In this document: positions 1-7,042 of the stretch, piece by piece | Position numbering within the stretch: the stretch's first letter is position 1 | Layout of the letters: every line of letters begins with the position of its first letter | Source: CAIVSN01 sp043778375 | GTDB lineage: Bacteria; Patescibacteriota; Gracilibacteria; BD1-5; UBA2023 | Assembly: GCA_043778375.1 (NCBI GenBank) | Contig: JAYWGH010000022.1 | Span: 1-7,042 of the forward strand | Length of the DNA stretch: 7,042 nucleotides | Direction: 5' to 3' | Position numbers and translations under genes: made by a program | The notes under the pieces: model-generated | Told to the model about the DNA's origin: nothing | Database searches by the model: none | Seen by the model: the letters and a program-made list of their open reading frames with translations, nothing else

Positions 1-730
1 CATGCTCATCATGCCCCCCATGATCGAGCTCTTGCATATCTAGGTGCTCGTCATGCATTTGTGGCTCTGGCTCGCCATAGTCACCTCCACGAGATCGAAA
101 CCGCAGTGACATTACCCAGTACCAGAGGGTGAGCACGAGCGCTCCGACAATCTCCGAAAAAAGCATCTTAAACAGGAGATAGAGCACACTAAAGAGCACA
201 AATGGTTGGAGATGACTCGCGATATATCCGAGTATTACTCATCGAGTGAGCTCGCTATAGATCAGAGTTTTCCCGAGGAGTACGAATCCTGTCTCGATCC
301 CAAATATATAGGTCCGAGAGGTAAATCCGATCACGAGAGCGACAAAAAACGCCATCACTCCAGCCGAGACGAGCATATGCTCAAACATGCGGATGAGCCG
401 AGTATTCGTATATGGAAATCTCACCCCTCATGAGAGTGGAGTGAGTACCATGAGAATAAATATGAGATATACACTCGACCCGATCAAAAAGGCGGATACC
501 CGCGGGGAGAGGAGCCCGATCGTATCGACGGTCTGGTAGGCGGGGGAGAGGAGCACCGTGAGCATGAGGTAGATCGCGAGTCCGACTACGAGTCCAAATG
601 CGATCTCGTAGGTCTTTTGGAGGCCGATGATCATGAGAAATCCCCAGAGTACTATACCCGCCGCGAGCACATAAATATCTATCGGTGTAACCGAGAGAGT
701 CGTCGCTGCAGTGAGGATGAGCTCGTCCAT
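1..730 (-). CDS. Unrecognised multi-pass membrane protein with His/Asp/Glu-rich tail (partial, runs off left edge)
   Basis: I do not recognise the family. Reading from ATG at 730-728 with TGA as Gly gives at least 243 residues with no stop before the window edge, so the C-terminus is missing. Two in-frame TGA codons (430-428, residue 101; 241-239, residue 164) join what would otherwise be three fragments in the same frame. Hydrophobic segments lie at about residues 15-36, 42-62, 78-98, 118-136, 141-157 and 165-208 (the last long enough for two helices), so 6-7 membrane passes are likely. After a basic stretch (RFRSR, 210-214) comes a soluble tail, about 215-243, rich in His, Asp, Glu and Met (HDEH, DHGGHDEH), which might bind metal or simply be a charged tail. 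The start lies two bases after the TAG of the TldE-like gene, which suggests translational coupling in one operon. The N-terminal part loosely recalls small CvpA-like membrane proteins, but not enough to name it. Reading frame is confident, function is not. Confidence 0.5.
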
Positions 731-732
731 GG

Positions 733-2052
733 CTAGAGGGTCGTGATTTTAAGAGGGGCAGTGATGACGGTTGGTACACGAATACTTCCATAATCAAGAG
801 TATCGCTGAGGACTCCCTCAAGGGTTGCAAATAGTGTGCGGATATTCCCGGATACCCCGATATTTTTGACATAGTGACTCTCAGACCCATCAGCTCGTAG
901 CTCGATACCTTCTCATTCGAGCGTAAAATTCCCTGTTGAGCTATCCATAGTATGTAGTCCTGATAGTCCAGTGAGGAGAAGTGGAACTCCAGCGAGGGAG
1001 TCTCGAATAAGGGAACTCTGCCAGACGATATTGATCGGTCCTGGATGACCGTTTGGAGTCATACCTAGGCGATCTGCGGCAGCTTTCGAGAGAAAAATAT
1101 CTTTGAGTACCCCTCCCTGTGCAATAGTAAGTGGCAGAGTGGTGATCCCATTCCCATCAAAAAACTTGGTTGCTGAGAGTCCAGATCCAGTCGGGAGACT
1201 TGAGAGGTCTACCCACTCAGGAAGGATTTTAGATCCTATATCTCCGAGAGTAAACGGAGTAAGCTTCTCAGCGATCGCATATCCCGAGAGGAGTCCGAGG
1301 AGCTCACCGAGGAGCTCTGCTGTGAGCTCTGGCTCGAGAGCTACGCTGTATTTATCACTCTTAAAAGTTGCAGGCTTGTGAGCGAGTTTGAGGATGACTC
1401 GCTCTCGGAGGTTTGTCTCATAACTCGGTTGCCATGCTATGAGGTGTGGCTCACTGCGACTCATCCAGTCGACTTCTCATGCTTCAGCGACTCGACCACT
1501 ATACCCCATATAAAATGAGCTTCCTGAGCTTGAGTGTACCTTATAGGCGCCGTCTGTACTCGCAAAAATACGAGTTCCTATACTCGCAGATACTCCGAGA
1601 TTTTCAATTTTAAGTCCTGCAGTATTTGTGCTGAGAGCGTGTGAGGCAGTTTCGTAGGCACTCTGTACCCAGCTCTGGATTTCAGCGTAGCTAAATTTGC
1701 TGGTATCCTCCGTGAGAGTTCCGGTGACGACTGGGAGTGACTCAGCGAGATCAGGGGTCGCAAAGGCGAGCAGCGGCACGAGCTCATCGACCATCTTTTT
1801 TGGGTCAATCGTTGGGGTGATGAGGTAGTGTCGACTAGACTTACGTCCTGCGAGCTCGAGCGTGAGGGTGAGATTATTCTCGCTACTCCCCTCACTGAGG
1901 ATCTCGCCCGTGAGACTCTTGTAACTTTGACCAAAACCCCTCGTCTGCTGTGCGTTTATTTGAGCTCTGTAACCACTCTCGCGAGCGTAGTCAAGGCAAT
2001 CTTGGATGATCTGGTCTCTCTCCATGTGGTAAATGCGGTGATAAGGTGGCAT
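733..2052 (-). CDS. tldE: TldE/PmbA-like subunit of the TldD/TldE metalloprotease
   Basis: In known systems TldE (PmbA) is the partner of TldD in a cytoplasmic heterodimeric protease and lacks the zinc site itself. The 439-residue protein is close to the usual PmbA length (about 450). The N-terminus (MERDQIIQDCLDYARESGY) fits the family's opening helix. The middle has NTAGLKIENLGVSASIGTR and a YSGRVAEAG segment. DGNGI begins at D299, and the C-terminus has the family pattern VKNIGVSGNIRTLF followed by a GSIRVPTVITAPLKI-type strand. No HExxxH is present, as expected for TldE. Two in-frame TGA codons are read as Gly: 1479-1477 (residue 192) and 915-913 (residue 380). Without recoding, the gene would look like two fragments plus a lost tail. 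It ends at TAG (735-733). Start: ATG at 2052 is the first in frame; ATG at 2025 (MERDQ) is an alternative closer to the family N-terminus. Neither has a Shine-Dalgarno sequence. It is divergent from tldD across 62 bases. Confidence 0.88.
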
Positions 2053-2114
2053 TGTAGCGTGTTTTGTAATTTTGGAAATAGTGAGAATGCGCTACACTAC
2101 CACTTACTTTTTCT
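2053..2114. promoter_or_regulatory. Divergent tldE/tldD intergenic region, probable two-way promoter
   Basis: These 62 bases separate two divergent starts, so both promoters must lie here or inside the neighbouring genes. A 7-base inverted repeat, TGTAGCG (2053-2059) and CGCTACA (2090-2096), brackets an AT-rich core. On the plus strand TACACT (2093-2098) could be a -10 box for tldD, with TTGGAA (2072-2077) at a short 15-base spacing as a poor -35. On the minus strand TACAAA inside the AT-rich core could be the -10 for tldE. Both would give very short or leaderless transcripts. The location is secure by gene layout; the individual boxes and the role of the repeat as an operator are guesses. 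Confidence 0.4.
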
Positions 2115-3470
2115 ATGCACTACTCCCACCACGATCTCGCAAATATTCTTGCTCCACTCCCCTGAGAGTACAAAGAGCTCTTTATTGAGTCTACGATGAG
2201 TATCGGACTCTCGATCACGAACGGGCGAATAGAGCCAGTTGCTATGGGTGAGACGACGGGAGTGAGCCTCCTGCAGACGGCAGGTAAGTCGAGGCAGTTC
2301 AGTGCCCGTGAAACTCTCGAGGAGCTTGGGGCGCTCACTCAAGAGGCTCTGAGTTTTGTAGCACCAGTAGGAGCTCTTGAGTGGACTCCTACGGACGCGG
2401 TATTTATCCTCTCACATCACGATCTCGCAGCTGATCTCGCCCTCATTCATGGGTTTGTACAGAAGGCACTTCCTGTCGTACAAAACTGCTCAGTAATAAC
2501 ATCCTACCAGGTTGGTATCGGACTCAAGTCCCACTCATATATCAGCCTTTCGAGTAAGTTTGCAGGGGGAAGTGACTCGCAGTATTATGATCGACTTTCA
2601 CTCCTCGTGACAGGAGAGCGCGATGGTGTACGGCAGGAGTACTATGAGGTCATGAGTGGCGAGAGCTCAGTAGGTCAGTACTCAGAGGTGAGTGTTCGGA
2701 CCCTTTTTGAGACAGCTATCACTCAGCTCGAGGCACTTCTCGAGGCTCCTGAGGCTCCATCTGGTGAGATGGATATTGTACTCTCTGCAGAGTCAGGAGG
2801 GGTGATCATCCACGAAGCAGTGGGACATGGTCTTGAGGGAGATCTCCAGGGATCGAGCGCATTTGCGGGACAGATCGGACAGCTGGTCGCGAGCCCGCTT
2901 GTGACACTCTACGATGACCCGACGATCCAGTGACTCCGGGGGAGTTATACCATCGATCATGAGGGGCACTCTGCGGAGCGAGCACTCATTATTGAAAATG
3001 GTATCCTGCGCAACTATCTTCAACAAACCAGCTCCGCAGAGTTTTTAGGGCTTTCACACAATGGACATGGTCGTCGCGAGACCTATGCACATGAGTCACA
3101 GGTCCGTATGGGAAATACTTACCTCGAGAATGGGACTTCTACTCCTGAAGAAGTGATTAAGAGTGTCCAAAATGGTCTCTATATCACCTCGGTAGGAGGG
3201 GGGCAGGTCGATACGACGAGCGGAGACTTTGTTTTCAAGACGAATTTTGGGTATTGCATTGAGAATGGTCAGATCACTCATCCGATTCGCGCCGCCAATC
3301 TCGCAGGTAATTGACCAAAAATGATGCGGGATATATCGATGATCGCAAATGATCTTGTAGTCGGCAATAAGGCACAATTCCATGGTGGGACTTGTGGAAA
3401 AGAAGGTCAAGGGATGCCAGTAACCTGTGCAAATCCTACGTTTAAAGTGAGACTGAAGGTGACGGGGTAA
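2115..3470 (+). CDS. tldD: TldD zinc metalloprotease subunit
   Basis: TldD is the catalytic subunit of the TldD/TldE protease, which in E. coli matures microcin B17 and degrades the CcdA antitoxin. This 451-residue protein (E. coli TldD is 481) carries the zinc motif HEAVGHGLEGD (H233, E234, H238) and the distant cysteine ligand C427 in GTCGKEGQ. Other family blocks are GQIGQLVASPLVTLYDD, the RGS...DHEG block, GHGRRETYAHESQVRMGNTY and GGGQVDTTSGDFVF. Three in-frame TGA codons are read as Gly: 2163-2165 (residue 17), 2931-2933 (273) and 3312-3314 (400). The last two sit where TldD proteins have Gly (the PG-x-RGS and LxGx-G blocks). Start: ATG at 2115 is preferred over ATG at 2196 because the extra 27 residues, including the TGA at residue 17, restore the normal N-terminal helix and strand (LPGEYKELFIEST). 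It ends at TAA. No Shine-Dalgarno sequence. It is the first plus-strand gene, 51 bases before dnaX. Confidence 0.95.
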
Positions 3471-3521
3471 TTTCCCCCTTCTCTCCCTCGCACTTTTTAG
3501 TTTTTTGTATACAATCCTGCC
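3471..3521 (+). promoter_or_regulatory. Possible dnaX promoter region
   Basis: This is the 51-base gap between tldD and dnaX. It is pyrimidine-rich and ends in a T-run followed by TATACAAT (3508-3515), a good -10-like sequence. No convincing -35 box lies 16-18 bases upstream. A -10 at this place would start transcription within a few bases of the dnaX ATG, giving a leaderless or nearly leaderless mRNA. That fits the lack of any Shine-Dalgarno sequence. Inference only. Confidence 0.35.
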
Positions 3522-5036
3522 ATGTCGTTGTACCAAAAATATAGACCAAGTGATCTCGCTGATCTCGTCGGGCAGAGCTTTGTACGAAAGGCGCTTCTCT
3601 CAGCCCTTTCGAGTGGCAAAACAGTCGGAGCCTACTTATTTTGTGGATCACGTGGTACTGGTAAGACCTCTGTAGCTCGTATTCTCGCCAAAGCGCTTAA
3701 CTGTACCTCTCTCCTCCCTGACGGCAATCCATGTGGTCAGTGTATCAACTGTAAAGCCGCTCTCGACGGATCCATGCTCGATATCATCGAGATAGATGGA
3801 GCCTCCAATAATGGAGTAGCAAATGTTCGTGAGCTCATCGAACGGGCGAGGTTTCAGCCTTCGATGGGGCGCTACAAGGTCTATATTATCGACGAGGTAC
3901 ATATGCTCTCGATAGGTGCTTTTAATGCACTTCTCAAGATCCTGGAAGATCCCCCTGCACATGTAAAATTTGTCCTCGCAACGACCGAGTCTCACAAGAT
4001 CCCCGATACGATCATTTCTCGCTCGCAGCGGTACGATTTTCGCAAGATCTCCGAGGCAGATATTATCGCGCGGCTCGAGCATGTCGCAAAACTTGAGGGT
4101 ATAGAGGCTGAGCATCAGGCAGTCGCTCTCATCGCTAAACTTGCGCGAGGAGGACTTCGTGACGCTCTCTCCCTCTTTGAGCAGTATACGATCGCGGGGA
4201 GTCTCTCGTATGATTTTGTGATGGACAATCTTTCCCTTCTCGGGGATGAGTTTCTCGCAGATCTCACAGCGAGTATCCTCTCGGGAGACACCCAGAGACT
4301 CCTTGCACAGATCGTAGTACTGAGGGAGCGATCTGTCGACCCAAGGAGATTTCTTGATGAGCTCCTCGGATACCTGCGCAATATCGCAACTCAGGCTCTC
4401 GGTACTGCGAGATTTGTGCCAGTTTGGAGACTCTTCGGGGTACTCGCTCCACTCTATAGCCGACTCAAGGATTTCCCGGATGGAGTACTCCTCCTCGAGA
4501 TGACGATGCTCGGGTTCATGAGTCCAGAGAGTGTAGCTCCAGTGCGATCAGTACCTCCTGCAAAGTCTCTCGAAACCCCTGCATTACAGACAGTCCCAGC
4601 AGTGCTAAAGCCTCAGTCAACTTCTCCTGCCGAGAAAGTAGCTGTACCACTCGCAGCGCCCCCCATCGAGAAAGCAGCTGTACCATTACCTACTCTCGAG
4701 ATATCCAAAGAAGCTCTAGCACCGAGTACTTTTTCTTTTCCAGTACTCGTCGATCATGTAAAGTCTACTCCTCGTAAAGCAGTTCTTCTCACAGCTCTCA
4801 AATCTGGTACCTTCAAGCTCCTCACTGACCCTGCAACTTTTATTCTCTCATTACGCTCGGAATATGACCGAGCAAAGCTCGATACTCCTGAGACACATGA
4901 GTTTCTTGCGCGATCGATCGAAGAGCTCTTTGGGCTTCGAGTGGCTGTGCGACTCGATCTCCAGTCTGGTGGTACAGCTACTCCGGCTACTCTCAGACCT
5001 GACCTCAATATTCGTGATATCACTGATATTTTTTAG
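3522..5036 (+). CDS. dnaX: DNA polymerase III subunit gamma/tau (clamp loader ATPase)
   Basis: DnaX is the AAA+ motor of the clamp loader, which opens the beta sliding clamp and loads it onto primed DNA. The 504-residue protein starts with the family signature MSLYQKYRP...VGQ. Walker A is GSRGTGKTS (42-50). The zinc-binding cysteines are C61, C71, C74 and C77. The block IDGASNNGV is at 91-99. Walker B is VYIIDEVHM (120-128), sensor 1 is LATTE (152-156), and the arginine finger is R167 in SRSQR, where many homologues have SRCQR. The sensor 2 block GGLRDALSLFEQ follows near residue 210. From about 340 to 405 comes a Pro/Ala/Val-rich linker, then a C-terminal domain of about 100 residues, so this is a tau-like form, shorter than E. 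coli tau (643). I see no A-rich slippery site for a gamma-type frameshift. The gene has no in-frame TGA, unlike all the others here. It ends at TAG, nine bases before the next gene. Confidence 0.97.
   Translation: MSLYQKYRPSDLADLVGQSFVRKALLSALSSGKTVGAYLFCGSRGTGKTSVARILAKALNCTSLLPDGNPCGQCINCKAALDGSMLDIIEIDGASNNGVANVRELIERARFQPSMGRYKVYIIDEVHMLSIGAFNALLKILEDPPAHVKFVLATTESHKIPDTIISRSQRYDFRKISEADIIARLEHVAKLEGIEAEHQAVALIAKLARGGLRDALSLFEQYTIAGSLSYDFVMDNLSLLGDEFLADLTASILSGDTQRLLAQIVVLRERSVDPRRFLDELLGYLRNIATQALGTARFVPVWRLFGVLAPLYSRLKDFPDGVLLLEMTMLGFMSPESVAPVRSVPPAKSLETPALQTVPAVLKPQSTSPAEKVAVPLAAPPIEKAAVPLPTLEISKEALAPSTFSFPVLVDHVKSTPRKAVLLTALKSGTFKLLTDPATFILSLRSEYDRAKLDTPETHEFLARSIEELFGLRVAVRLDLQSGGTATPATLRPDLNIRDITDIF
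4631..4687 (+). repeat. Imperfect direct repeat in the dnaX linker
   Basis: Two copies of a 21-base unit (4631-4651 and 4667-4687) match at 19 of 21 positions with a 36-base period. They encode EKVAVPL and EKAAVPL inside the Pro/Ala-rich linker of DnaX. This looks like a small internal duplication in a flexible segment, with no sign of a mobile element. Confidence 0.6.
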
Positions 5037-5045
5037 CAAATTCCT

Positions 5046-6266
5046 ATGAAACTCCCATTCATTTTTAAACTCATCTTTAATCGATATTTCTTTGAAAAAA
5101 TATCAGCTCTGGCACTCCTTGGGGTTGTAATGTATACTCTCCAGTCATTCCTCCTTATTTTTCTTTTTGCATTTCTTTTTGCGTTTCTCTTTTCGGATCT
5201 CTCGAGCTGGCTGGTAGCAAAATTTGATATTGCGATATCCCAGATGCAGTCTCGTCCTGCCAAAAAGTTTGCCCGAAAGCTCAATACTCCGATTATCGTT
5301 ATATCATTTATCTACATTGGCTTTATAACAGCGATTACTCTCATGTTTTATAGCCTGATCCCTCAGCTTATAGAGGAGACAAAGGGTCTTGTCAAAGTTG
5401 CCCCTGCTATCGCGAGTCAACTCACACATGCTGCTTCATCCATTCAATCACAGGTAAACTTTGATCTTGGTATTGATGATGCTTTTAATTCAATTGTAAG
5501 TAAAGGGAATATCGAAACCACACTTCGTGGACTTTTTGACCGAGTAACCAAGGCAGGGATATTCCTTCTGCAGATTGTGATAGCACTTATTTTGAGCTAT
5601 GTATTTATTATTGATCGCTTGAAAATACAAAAATTCACTGATGAAATGAAGTTTGGAAATTTTGCCTTCATTCATGAGCAGTTTTCCCTCATATCAGAAA
5701 AAATCTCTAAAAGTTTTGGTCTCTTATTTAAGGCACAATCTATCATTGCTCTCGTAAATGCAGTACTTACGGTTATAGGACTCCTCATCATCAGTTTTAT
5801 CCATGGAGGTGAAGTTTTCCCATTTATTGCCACTCTAGGTGTAATTGTTTTTATACTCGGATTTATTCCGGTATTTGGATTTCTCATCTCTACAGTACCT
5901 ATACTTCTCATAGGGTTTAACTATGGAGGGATGCATGTGGTAATAGCTATAAGTGTGATGATTGCTTTTATTCATGCAGTCGAGGCGTATTACCTTAATC
6001 CTAAGATCGTATCTTCATATATGGAGTTTCCAGTATTTGTCACTTTTGCTATTCTCATTCTTTCTGAGCATTTTATGGGATTTGTAGGACTCTTGATAGG
6101 AGTACCACTCTTCTATATTCTTATTGATCTTATGCGAGATGTAGATGCATATATCGAAAAGATTAAAAAAATATCGCACACTATCGATACGCAGAAACTC
6201 AATACAAAGGATGCTATTCATAAGAATATCCGTCTCTCTCGATCCTGAAAACGCGCCAGTGAGTAA
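5046..6266 (+). CDS. AI-2E (PerM/YdiK) family membrane protein
   Basis: This family consists of polytopic inner-membrane proteins. Some members have been linked to autoinducer-2 export and others to Na+/H+ antiport, so the substrate cannot be named. The 406-residue protein has N-terminal hydrophobic segments (about residues 15-60 and 79-100), a soluble amphipathic region (about 100-165), a helix at about 171-193, and a C-terminal bundle from about 232 to 368. Family marks are GFIPVFGFLISTVP (about 271-284), the VEAYYLNPKI block near 311-320 (usual form QxxExxxLxPKI) and FVGLLIGVPLFYILI near the end. A TGA at 6246-6248 (residue 401) is read as Gly and adds six residues up to TAA; with TGA as stop it would be 400 residues. 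ATG at 5046 is in the same frame as dnaX, nine bases past its TAG, without a Shine-Dalgarno sequence. Base composition is visibly more AT-rich than in the genes to the left. The last 8 bases overlap the proposed start of the next gene. Confidence 0.9.
5160..5195 (+). repeat. 12-base tandem repeat encoding FLFA units in a membrane helix
   Basis: Three head-to-tail 12-base units (5160-5171, 5172-5183, 5184-5195) follow the pattern TTTCTTTTTGCA. The first two differ at one base and the third is degenerate. They are in frame and encode FLFA, FLFA, FLFS in the second hydrophobic segment of the PerM-like protein. The repeat could be a local slippage expansion tolerated by a hydrophobic helix. Confidence 0.6.
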
Positions 6267-7042
6267 AAGTATAAAACTTACTATCAAAGATCTCGTTCTT
6301 ACCCTCTGTATTTTAGGTTCTGGAGCATTTATACTCTCAGGGTTTAAGCTCTACAGTTGGACACTCTTCTCGCAAGATTCTCGCATTACTCTTGAGAGTA
6401 TTAGTACTCTCCTTGCACTTGGAGGGGCACTCGCATTTTTTGTAGGCCCACTTATTATCTCACGTCTGGGGGTGAGGTTTGCGACTGCTATAGCCTTTTG
6501 AGTAGCAGCACTTGGGCTCGCTGGATCACCACTTCTCTATTTACCAGATCGTATGATACTGGGATTTTATCTCACAGGGTTGATGGTGGGATTTGGGGGG
6601 GCTCTCTGGCTTGTCATTAAAAATACTCTCCTTCCAGAAATTATTGCTGGGACTGGATTGCGAGATACTGTTGTAGCTGCTCAGGCGAATATTATATTTG
6701 TAGTCGCGACACTTGTGGGGACTGTGGGGTGAGCTCGTATTGCTGAGTCTTACTGAGTGCCTGGGCACTGGGTAATAGTAGGGGTATGTATTATGAGCAT
6801 ACTCCTATGAGTCTTTTTTACGGGAGATCTCCGGAGTCGATCATATATTATTGCTGATTATTTCCATGGAGTACGGGAGACTATGAGCCTTTTATTTGTG
6901 CCTATTATGGGTATCTCGTTTTTGTGGGCTATTATTACTGCGATCGCACAGATTTTTATTGAGACGAGTGTTCGTGCGTTTGGGATGACATTTACAAGTG
7001 CATCACTTATTCTCGTATGGGCTACTCTCGCTGGAGTTGCTG
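6259..7042 (+). CDS. MFS-like transporter, N-terminal part (cut by right edge)
   Basis: The frame is open to the window edge when TGA is Gly, giving 261 residues and no C-terminus. Four TGA codons are recoded: 6499-6501 (residue 81), 6730-6732 (158), 6754-6756 (166) and 6808-6810 (184). Hydrophobic segments at about residues 9-29, 41-61, 65-85, 94-113, 138-158, 170-188 and 213-235, with short charged loops, fit the first half and more of a 12-helix MFS protein. The segment from about residue 115 to 160 (KNTLLPEI, then AAQANIIFVVATLVGTVGG) resembles the pattern LPE...L..AN.....AILLGT..GG of LplT-type lysophospholipid transporters. That is a suggestion only; substrate unknown. Start: GTG at 6259 overlaps the previous gene's TAA by 8 bases and is followed at once by SKSIKLTIKDLVL and the first helix. 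ATG codons at 6145 and 6211 are in frame but would overlap the PerM-like gene by 56-122 bases. No Shine-Dalgarno sequence. Confidence 0.75.

Noticed and set aside
206..433. Plus-strand 75-codon open frame opposite the membrane protein gene
   Set aside because: Its composition is low-complexity and charged, and it lies entirely over the better supported minus-strand gene.
1103..1381. Plus-strand open frame opposite tldE
   Set aside because: It is an antisense shadow of the conserved tldE coding frame, with no recognisable domain.
913..2052. tldE as a pseudogene broken by two stop codons
   Set aside because: Both interruptions are TGA, the frame is unbroken on either side, and the same pattern occurs in four other genes. 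Recoding explains all of them.
2931..2933. TGA as selenocysteine in TldD
   Set aside because: TldD has Gly here, and no SECIS-like need or cysteine equivalent exists at this site; many other TGAs in unrelated genes also behave as Gly.
3455..3481. Possible hairpin at the end of tldD (GGGG paired with CCCC across TAATTT, outer GAAG with CTTC), followed by T-runs at 3494-3506, as a terminator
   Set aside because: The core stem is only four pairs with a 5-base bulge, and the T-run starts 12 bases after the stem, so it does not fit an intrinsic terminator well.
3522..5036. Programmed frameshift in dnaX producing gamma
   Set aside because: No A-AAA-AAG or similar slippery heptamer is visible near the domain III boundary or in the linker.
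6145..6258. Longer N-terminus for the MFS gene from ATG 6145
   Set aside because: It would overlap the PerM-like gene by 122 bases and add a basic, non-hydrophobic leader; the GTG at 6259 just before the first helix fits better.

Overview
The window is a stretch of bacterial chromosome that makes sense only if TGA is read as glycine (genetic code 25). This points to the candidate phyla Gracilibacteria (BD1-5/GN02) or Absconditabacteria (SR1). Read with the standard code, five of the six genes are cut by in-frame TGA. Read as Gly, every one closes into a continuous protein ending at TAA or TAG, or runs off the window edge. The clearest proof is TldD: two of its TGA codons fall where TldD proteins normally carry glycine. 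The window does not allow a choice between the two phyla.

Layout. On the minus strand, from about the middle leftwards, lie a TldE/PmbA-like gene (2052 to 733) and, two bases after its TAG, an unrecognised multi-pass membrane protein gene that runs off the left edge (730 to 1). On the plus strand lie tldD (2115-3470), dnaX (3522-5036), an AI-2E/PerM-family membrane protein gene (5046-6266), and an MFS-like transporter gene (from about 6259) cut by the right edge. tldD and tldE are divergent and share a 62-base intergenic region. The plus-strand genes are tightly packed (51-base gap, 9-base gap, 8-base overlap), so dnaX and the two genes after it probably share a transcript. No stretch longer than 62 bases is without a gene. 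I see no rRNA, tRNA, CRISPR array, insertion sequence or phage gene.

Function. TldD and TldE normally form a heterodimeric metalloprotease that degrades unfolded or natural-product peptides, and here both subunits come from one divergent locus. DnaX is the clamp-loader ATPase of the replicative polymerase. The two downstream genes encode membrane proteins with no obvious link to replication, so their grouping with dnaX probably reflects a compact genome. None of the six assigned starts has a recognisable Shine-Dalgarno sequence. TGA usage is uneven: none in dnaX, one six codons from the end of the PerM-like gene, and four in the partial MFS gene.
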